A stretch of DNA of 64,000 nucleotides, taken from positions 2,046,001 through 2,110,000 of the forward strand of contig NZ_CP082273.1 of assembly GCF_019880385.1 (NCBI RefSeq). Reading direction: 5' to 3'. This DNA is from Nocardioides coralli. GTDB lineage: Bacteria > Actinomycetota > Actinomycetes > Propionibacteriales > Nocardioidaceae. This document shows positions 59,712 through 64,000 of this stretch, piece after piece (the first letter of the stretch is position 1; every line of letters begins with the position of its first letter). Below the pieces are notes generated by a model. The model saw only the letters and a program-made list of their open reading frames with translations. It did not search any database and was not told the DNA's origin. The translations under genes were made by a program, and so were the position numbers.

Positions 59712-59866
59712 TGTTCGAGCTGTTGTTCTTCCTGGGACTGGTCGCCGTCACCGCGGTGATCGGTGCGGCCCTGCGCGACATCCACGACGACGACCCCACC
59801 CGGTCCGCCGCCTACACCCCGCCCGCCAGCCACCCCGACGACGTGTTCGTCCCGCACCACCGCTGA
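59711..59866 (+). CDS. Small single-span membrane protein
   Basis: The 51-residue protein starts MFELLFFLGLVAVTAVIGAA, one transmembrane helix, followed by a polar tail LRDIHDDDPTRSAAY with His and Asp and the end DDVFVPHHR. No Shine-Dalgarno precedes the ATG. It is followed by the strong hairpin at 59884, which supports a real transcription unit. I do not recognise the family. Confidence 0.55.
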   Translation: MFELLFFLGLVAVTAVIGAALRDIHDDDPTRSAAYTPPASHPDDVFVPHHR

Positions 59867-59883
59867 GGGCACCTACACCGACG

Positions 59884-59918
59884 AGACCGCCCCGGGAGCC
59901 AGGCTCCCGGGGCGGTCT
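59884..59918. terminator. Strong bidirectional terminator after rpsA
   Basis: AGACCGCCCCGGGAGCC (59884-59900) and GGCTCCCGGGGCGGTCT (59902-59918) are perfectly complementary over 17 bp around one A. It lies 25 bp from the rpsA stop and 18 bp after the small gene, between their convergent ends. Confidence 0.92.
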
Positions 59919-59942
59919 GCGTCGTGCGGAGGACCGGTGGCG

Positions 59943-61424
59943 TCAGTTGCCGCCGGTCAGCTTCTCGCGGAGCGCCTGCAGCGCCTCGTCGGACGCCAGC
60001 GAACCGCCGGTGTCGCCGCCGCCCTGCGCGGACTGCTCCTCGTCACCACCGGAGCTGTAGGACGTCGCCTCGCCGGCCTCGACCTCGGCCTGCTGCGCGT
60101 CGGCCTGCTGCTTGACGTGGGCCTCCCAGCGGGCGTGCGCCTTGGCGTACTGCTCCTCCCAGGTGGCGCGCTGCTCGTCGTAGCCCTCGAGCCACTCGCC
60201 GGTCTCCGGGTCGAAGCCCTCGGGGTAGATGTAGTTGCCCTGCTCGTCGTAGGACGCCGTCATGCCGTAGAGGGTCGGGTCGAACTCCTCGACGTCGGAG
60301 GCGGTCGCGGTCTCGTTCGCCTGCTTCAGCGAGAGCGAGATGCGGCGACGCTCGAGGTCGATGTCGATGATCTTGACCATGACGTCGTCGTTGACCTGGA
60401 CGACCTGCTCCGGGATCTCGACGTGGCGCTCGGCCAGCTCCGAGATGTGGACCAGGCCCTCGATGCCCTCCTCGACCCGCACGAACGAGCCGAACGGCAC
60501 CAGCTTGGTGACCTTGCCCGGCACGATCTGGCCGATCTGGTGGGTGCGGGCGAAGTGCTGCCAGGGGTCCTCCTGCGTCGCCTTGAGCGACAGCGAGACC
60601 CGCTCGCGGTCCATGTCGACGTCGAGCACCTCGACGGTGACCTCGTCACCGACGGTGACCACCTCGGAGGGGTGGTCGATGTGCTTCCAGGACAGCTCGG
60701 AGACGTGGACCAGGCCGTCGACACCACCGAGGTCGACGAACGCACCGAAGTTGACGATCGAGGAGACGACACCCTTGCGGATCTGACCGCGCTGGAGCTG
60801 GGTGAGGAAACCGTGGCGCACCTCGGACTGGGTCTGCTCCAGCCACGCGCGCCGCGACAGGACCACGTTGTTGCGGTTCTTGTCGAGCTCGATGATCTTC
60901 GCCTCGAGGGTCTGACCGACGTAGGGCTGCAGGTCGCGGACGCGACGCATCTCCACCAGCGAGGCGGGCAGGAAGCCGCGCAGGCCGATGTCGAGGATCA
61001 GGCCGCCCTTGACGACCTCGATGACGGTGCCCTCGACGACGCCGTCCTCCTCCTTGACCTGCTCGATCGTGCCCCAGGCGCGCTCGTACTGGGCGCGCTT
61101 CTTGGACAGGATCAGGCGGCCTTCCTTGTCCTCCTTCTGGAGGACGAGGGCCTCGACCTGGTCACCGACCTCGACGACCTCGTTGGGGTCGACGTCGTGC
61201 TTGATCGAGAGCTCGCGGCTCGGGATCACGCCCTCGGTCTTGTAGCCGATGTCGAGCAGGACCTCGTCCCGGTCGACCTTGACGATGGTGCCATCCACGA
61301 TGTCACCGTCGTTGAAGTACTTGATGGTCTCGTCGATCGCGGCGAGGAAGTCCTCCGCCGAGCCGATGTCGTTGACCGCCACCTGGGGCGCGTCGGTCTC
61401 GGGAAGGTAGGTGCTGCTCGTCAT
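59943..61424 (-). CDS. rpsA: 30S ribosomal protein S1
   Basis: Ribosomal protein S1 binds mRNA and helps start translation. The 493-residue protein has four S1 (OB) domains, beginning at about residues 40 (GDIVDGTIVKVDRDEVLLDI), 125 (GTVIEVVKGGLILDIGLRGF), 208 (KGVVSSIVNFGAFVDLGGVD) and 296 (PGKVTKLVPFGSFVRVEEGI). A disordered Gln/Glu/Ala-rich tail starting near residue 380 is usual for actinobacterial S1. The ATG at 61424 (MTSSTYLPETDAPQ) has only a distant AAGGA 12 nt upstream. A weak Shine-Dalgarno is also known for E. coli rpsA. The terminator at 59884 follows. Confidence 0.96.
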   Translation of the reverse strand: MTSSTYLPETDAPQVAVNDIGSAEDFLAAIDETIKYFNDGDIVDGTIVKVDRDEVLLDIGYKTEGVIPSRELSIKHDVDPNEVVEVGDQVEALVLQKEDKEGRLILSKKRAQYERAWGTIEQVKEEDGVVEGTVIEVVKGGLILDIGLRGFLPASLVEMRRVRDLQPYVGQTLEAKIIELDKNRNNVVLSRRAWLEQTQSEVRHGFLTQLQRGQIRKGVVSSIVNFGAFVDLGGVDGLVHVSELSWKHIDHPSEVVTVGDEVTVEVLDVDMDRERVSLSLKATQEDPWQHFARTHQIGQIVPGKVTKLVPFGSFVRVEEGIEGLVHISELAERHVEIPEQVVQVNDDVMVKIIDIDLERRRISLSLKQANETATASDVEEFDPTLYGMTASYDEQGNYIYPEGFDPETGEWLEGYDEQRATWEEQYAKAHARWEAHVKQQADAQQAEVEAGEATSYSSGGDEEQSAQGGGDTGGSLASDEALQALREKLTGGN

Positions 61425-61634
61425 AAGGGAAGTGATTCCTTGGTGGTCAGATGTCGTCGGGCACGCCTGAGGGTCCGTTTCACTACCGGTGGTGATGGCG
61501 GCGGACCGGGCTCGGCCGGCCGCCACCGTGATAGCGAGCCGTGATCCACTCCGGCGGGACCGGGCAGACCTACTGGCGCAGTGCACAAGGGTACGCCGGG
61601 GCCGCTCACCGCGTCCAACCGGCGCGGCACCGCC

Positions 61635-62387
61635 TCAGCCGGCCGGTCCGGCCGGCTCCCCGCCGGCCCGCAGCCGGGCGACCTCCTCGCGCAGGGCCGC
61701 CACCTGCGCGGTCAGGTCGGCGAGGTCGGCCCGGGTGGCTGCTTCGGCCTCCTCGTCGCTGTCGGTCACGCGCTGGATGAACGCCGAGGCGACGGTGGCG
61801 GTGACGACGCCGAGCAGCGCGATCCCGGCCAGCATCAGCCCGGCCGCGACCAGCCTGCCGGTCGTCGTGACCGGGAACTCGTCGCCGTACCCCACCGTGG
61901 TCATGGTGGTCATCGCCCACCACACGGCGTCCCCGAAGTCGTCGATGGTCGCCCCGGGCCGACCCCGCTCCGCCTGGAGGACCAGCAGCGAGGCGACGAA
62001 CAGCAGCAGGGACGTCGCGACCAGCACGTAGTAGGCCACCCGCCCCTGCAGGGCGTCCCCCGCGCGCCGGTTGAGGACGCCCAGCAGGGCGAGCAGCCGC
62101 AGCAGCGCCAGCGGACGGAGGAAGGGCAGCACCACGATCAGGAGGTCGAACGGCGTGCTCTTCACGAAGCCCCAGCGGTCGCGGCTCAGCCACACCCGCA
62201 CGGCGTAGTCGGCCGCGAACACCACCCAGGTCAGCCACGCCACCGCCCAGCACGCGGTGCGGATCGCCGGGTCGAGCCCGGGGTCGAGGATGGGCCACGC
62301 GAAGACGGCGACGAAGACCAGCGCCGCCCCCATCAGCCACCACTCGCTGCGCCGCTCCCAGGCCTCGCGCCTGCTCTCGCTCTCCAT
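61635..62387 (-). CDS. Potassium channel protein (voltage-gated-like, single pore)
   Basis: The 250-residue protein has a six-helix channel layout with S4-like basic residues (PLALLRLLALLGVLNRRA) and one pore loop carrying the K+ filter TTVGYGD (DAVWWAMTTMTTVGYGDEFP, about residue 172). A cytoplasmic coiled coil ends it (ADLADLTAQVAALREEVARL), which fits assembly as a tetramer. TAGCCT (62399-62394) lies 6 nt before the ATG and overlaps the stop codon of the upstream kinase-like gene. Potassium flow is the likely function. Confidence 0.92.
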   Translation of the reverse strand: MESESRREAWERRSEWWLMGAALVFVAVFAWPILDPGLDPAIRTACWAVAWLTWVVFAADYAVRVWLSRDRWGFVKSTPFDLLIVVLPFLRPLALLRLLALLGVLNRRAGDALQGRVAYYVLVATSLLLFVASLLVLQAERGRPGATIDDFGDAVWWAMTTMTTVGYGDEFPVTTTGRLVAAGLMLAGIALLGVVTATVASAFIQRVTDSDEEAEAATRADLADLTAQVAALREEVARLRAGGEPAGPAG

Positions 62388-62396
62388 GGCGACAGG

Positions 62397-63281
62397 CTAG
62401 GCCGCGGCCGAGATGTCGCCCGTCCGGGCGATCGCCTGCAGCTGTGCGAAGGCGCGGTCGGCGACAGGGTTCTGACCGCGACGGGAGGCGAGCTCGACGA
62501 GGGCGATCAGGTCGGAGGCCCGCGCCAGGTCGAGCAGCGTCGCCGGGTCACCGCCCAGGCGGTCGGTCCACGCGGCCAGGACGGCGTCGACGTAGGGCGG
62601 CTCGCGGTCGAAGCGGAGCACGTTGCCGAGGTCGTGCGCGGGGTGACCGGCGTGCGCGAACTCCCAGTCGAGCACGCCGGTCACCTCGAGCGTGCCGGGG
62701 TCGAGCAGCAGGTTCTTGGGGTTGAGGTCGCTGTGGACCAGACACCGCCTCGTCACGGTGTCGAGCAGCGCCTGCGCGTCCAGGGCCAGCGCCTCGAGCC
62801 GGGCGGCGTCGGCAGGGTCCAGCTGGAGCTGAGCCTGCTTCGCCGCGACGTACGCCGGCAGGTCCTCGGCCTCTGGGAACGGCTCGACCGTCAGGTCGCC
62901 GTCGACGAAGCGCCCGGCGCGCAGCATGGGCATCCCGCCGAGCACGGCGGCCACTCCCCCGACGGCGGTCCCGGCGCGGGCCAGACCGGCGGCGTCGAGC
63001 GACGGCAGCAGCTGGTCGCCACGCACACCCGGGAGATACGACGTCACGAGCAGCCCGGGCGCACCGGTGGCCGGGTCGGGCCGACGCACCTCCAGCACCT
63101 CGGGGACCGGCAGCAACCCGCGCACCAGCCGCAGCACCGCGGCGTCGATCTCGCCGGCAGCCGCCCCGCGATCACCCGGGGCGGCGTAGATCCGGACCAC
63201 GCACCGCTCCCCCGCGACCTCGCCGAGGAAGGTCTCCCCCGACCAGCCGCCGGCCAGCGGCGTCAGCGAGCTCAGGTCCAC
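62397..63281 (-). CDS. Aminoglycoside phosphotransferase (APH)-family kinase-like protein
   Basis: The 294-residue protein has the kinase-like APH fold: GGWSGETFLGEVAGERCVVR at the N-terminus (Gly-rich loop and Lys-equivalent Arg), YLPGVRGDQLLP, and the catalytic motif LVHSDLNPKNLLLDPGT with Asp and Asn. GVLDWEFAHAGHPAHDLGN (DFG-like Asp) follows. Such proteins phosphorylate small alcohols, sugars or antibiotics; the substrate is unknown. I use the GTG at 63281, where the family homology begins and AGGA lies 9 nt upstream; the frame upstream to 63638 looks non-coding. Confidence 0.84.
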   Translation of the reverse strand: MDLSSLTPLAGGWSGETFLGEVAGERCVVRIYAAPGDRGAAAGEIDAAVLRLVRGLLPVPEVLEVRRPDPATGAPGLLVTSYLPGVRGDQLLPSLDAAGLARAGTAVGGVAAVLGGMPMLRAGRFVDGDLTVEPFPEAEDLPAYVAAKQAQLQLDPADAARLEALALDAQALLDTVTRRCLVHSDLNPKNLLLDPGTLEVTGVLDWEFAHAGHPAHDLGNVLRFDREPPYVDAVLAAWTDRLGGDPATLLDLARASDLIALVELASRRGQNPVADRAFAQLQAIARTGDISAAA

Positions 63282-63339
63282 GGGCGGTGATCCTGACACG
63301 GACCACCGCCCTCTGTCCCGCCTGCCGGGGCGGGACCGG

Positions 63340-64000
63340 TCAGGGAAGCAGCCGCGGGTCGTTCGGCTCCAGCGTGTCGACCGTGGCGCCTTCGACCTCG
63401 TCGGCCGGCGGCAGGGGCGCCCTGCGCGCACCACGGAGCGCCCGTCGGATCGACCGCTCGACGTCGACGCCCGCGTCCCGGGCACCCTTGACCGCCCACG
63501 TGTAGGCCCGACCCGCCAGCGCCCACGCCTGCGGGTAGCGGTGGCGGGCGAAGGCCCGCTCGGCCGCTCCGACCAGGCGGTCGGCGCGCCGGAGCTCGGC
63601 GTAGGACCGCTGGGGCCTCGGCCCCGCCAACGCCTCACCCGCGAGCCGGTTGGTCGCCTCGATGTAGGCCGCGGCCTGGAAGCGCGCCATGTTGTCCTGG
63701 TCGAACTGGGAGAAGTCCCAGTTGAGGTCGATGTAGCTCATGATCGAGTTCACCGACGTGCCGAGCCAGGCGAAGTAGAAGTCACCGGAGGGCCCGAAGT
63801 CCATGCCGCTCTCGGAGTCGTACCCGTCGTGCGGGTGCGACAGACCTGTGTGGTGCCCGACCTCGTGGATCTGGGTCGTGGTCAGGCCGTACCCCGCGTC
63901 CACGATGAAGGGGTTGATGAAGTTGAAGACGAAGCTCTGGGTGCCGTCGCTCCAGTTGTCGTCGGCGAAGCCGAGCGGCGTGGGGTCGTCGGTGCTGACC
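63340..64000 (-). CDS. Zinc metalloprotease of metzincin type (N-terminus outside window)
   Basis: The frame is open to the right edge, so the start is missing. The visible 219 residues contain QIHEVGHHTGLSHPHDG, the metzincin zinc motif His-Glu-x2-His-x2-Gly-x2-His, followed by the SIMSYIDLNWDFSQFDQDNM turn with the Met of the Met-turn. Upstream is FADDNWSDGTQSFVFNFINP. The C-terminal part is helical with an acidic end (VDTLEPNDPRLLP). Because such enzymes act outside the cell, a signal peptide is expected in the missing part. Confidence 0.85.
   Translation of the reverse strand, partial: VSTDDPTPLGFADDNWSDGTQSFVFNFINPFIVDAGYGLTTTQIHEVGHHTGLSHPHDGYDSESGMDFGPSGDFYFAWLGTSVNSIMSYIDLNWDFSQFDQDNMARFQAAAYIEATNRLAGEALAGPRPQRSYAELRRADRLVGAAERAFARHRYPQAWALAGRAYTWAVKGARDAGVDVERSIRRALRGARRAPLPPADEVEGATVDTLEPNDPRLLP

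Noticed and set aside
1..64000. rRNA, tRNA or CRISPR features
   Set aside because: I found no cloverleaf with a CCA-type 3' end, no rRNA-like conserved sequence, and no regularly spaced short repeats; the repeats present are dispersed and irregular.

Overview
The window is very G+C-rich, densely coded DNA from an actinobacterium, most likely Nocardioides or another member of the Nocardioidaceae. This rests on gene content: SepH, DUF3159, DUF3710, DUF3093, DUF4193 and DUF4192 proteins, a DUF222 HNH nuclease, an HrdB-type SigA with a Lys/Ala linker, and palindromic GGTCTCGACAGGCTCGACC repeats. It is chromosomal housekeeping DNA. From 1 to 5.4 kb the order trkA, DUF3159, OB-fold, DUF3710, dut, DUF3093, DUF4193, suhB matches, from my knowledge of the family, the mycobacterial ceoBC to suhB region. 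sigA (43.4 kb) and sigB (52.8 kb) follow in the same sense.

Layout. 0-6.5 kb: potassium-channel regulation, dUTPase, inositol monophosphatase and ferrochelatase. 6.5-12.8 kb: an MFS transporter, a sugar-lactone oxidase, a cation-channel-like protein, the division regulator sepH and a two-domain reductase. 12.85-15.29 kb: a small protein and a SARP-type regulator, bounded on both sides by a 91-bp copy of the reductase gene's 3' end. 15.3-24.5 kb: two tiny proteins, sulfurtransferase, tdk, a multicopper oxidase pair, and a three-gene translationally coupled operon led by an acetyltransferase/acyl-CoA synthetase-like protein. 24.7-34 kb: parC, an lprG-MFS pair, carbonic anhydrase, parE and a small zinc protein. 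34-41.4 kb: membrane proteins, a NarL-type two-component system and a flavoprotein. 41.4-46 kb: HNH nuclease, sigA, a HhH-GPD repair protein and a stress protein. 46-53.8 kb: a glutamate-cysteine ligase, an interrupted DUF4192 gene, dinB, oligopeptidase B and sigB. 53.8-64 kb: a glycosidase lipoprotein, coaE, two transporters, a GlxA regulator, rpsA, a potassium channel, a kinase-like protein and a partial metzincin.

Regulation readable in the sequence. More than twenty genes begin 6-9 nt after a TANNNT-like -10 element (TAGGGT, TAGGCT, TAGATT and similar), the arrangement expected of leaderless mRNAs. I used this pattern to choose several starts. Internal operon genes instead overlap by ATGA or GTGA. 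sigB has a GGGAAT-N18-GTT sequence typical of SigR/SigH/SigE-type ECF promoters, and the gene at 33750 has a similar one.

Most unusual points: parE has no ATG, GTG or TTG before its conserved N-terminus and appears to start at ATC. A DUF4192 gene carries one in-frame TGA where Trp is expected. The SARP module lies between duplicated reductase tails and has a candidate SARP direct repeat. A dispersed repeat lies in frame inside the HNH nuclease gene. I saw no rRNA, tRNA, CRISPR array, insertion sequence or prophage gene. I did not find a clearly new biological system; the SARP segment is the best candidate for accessory DNA.
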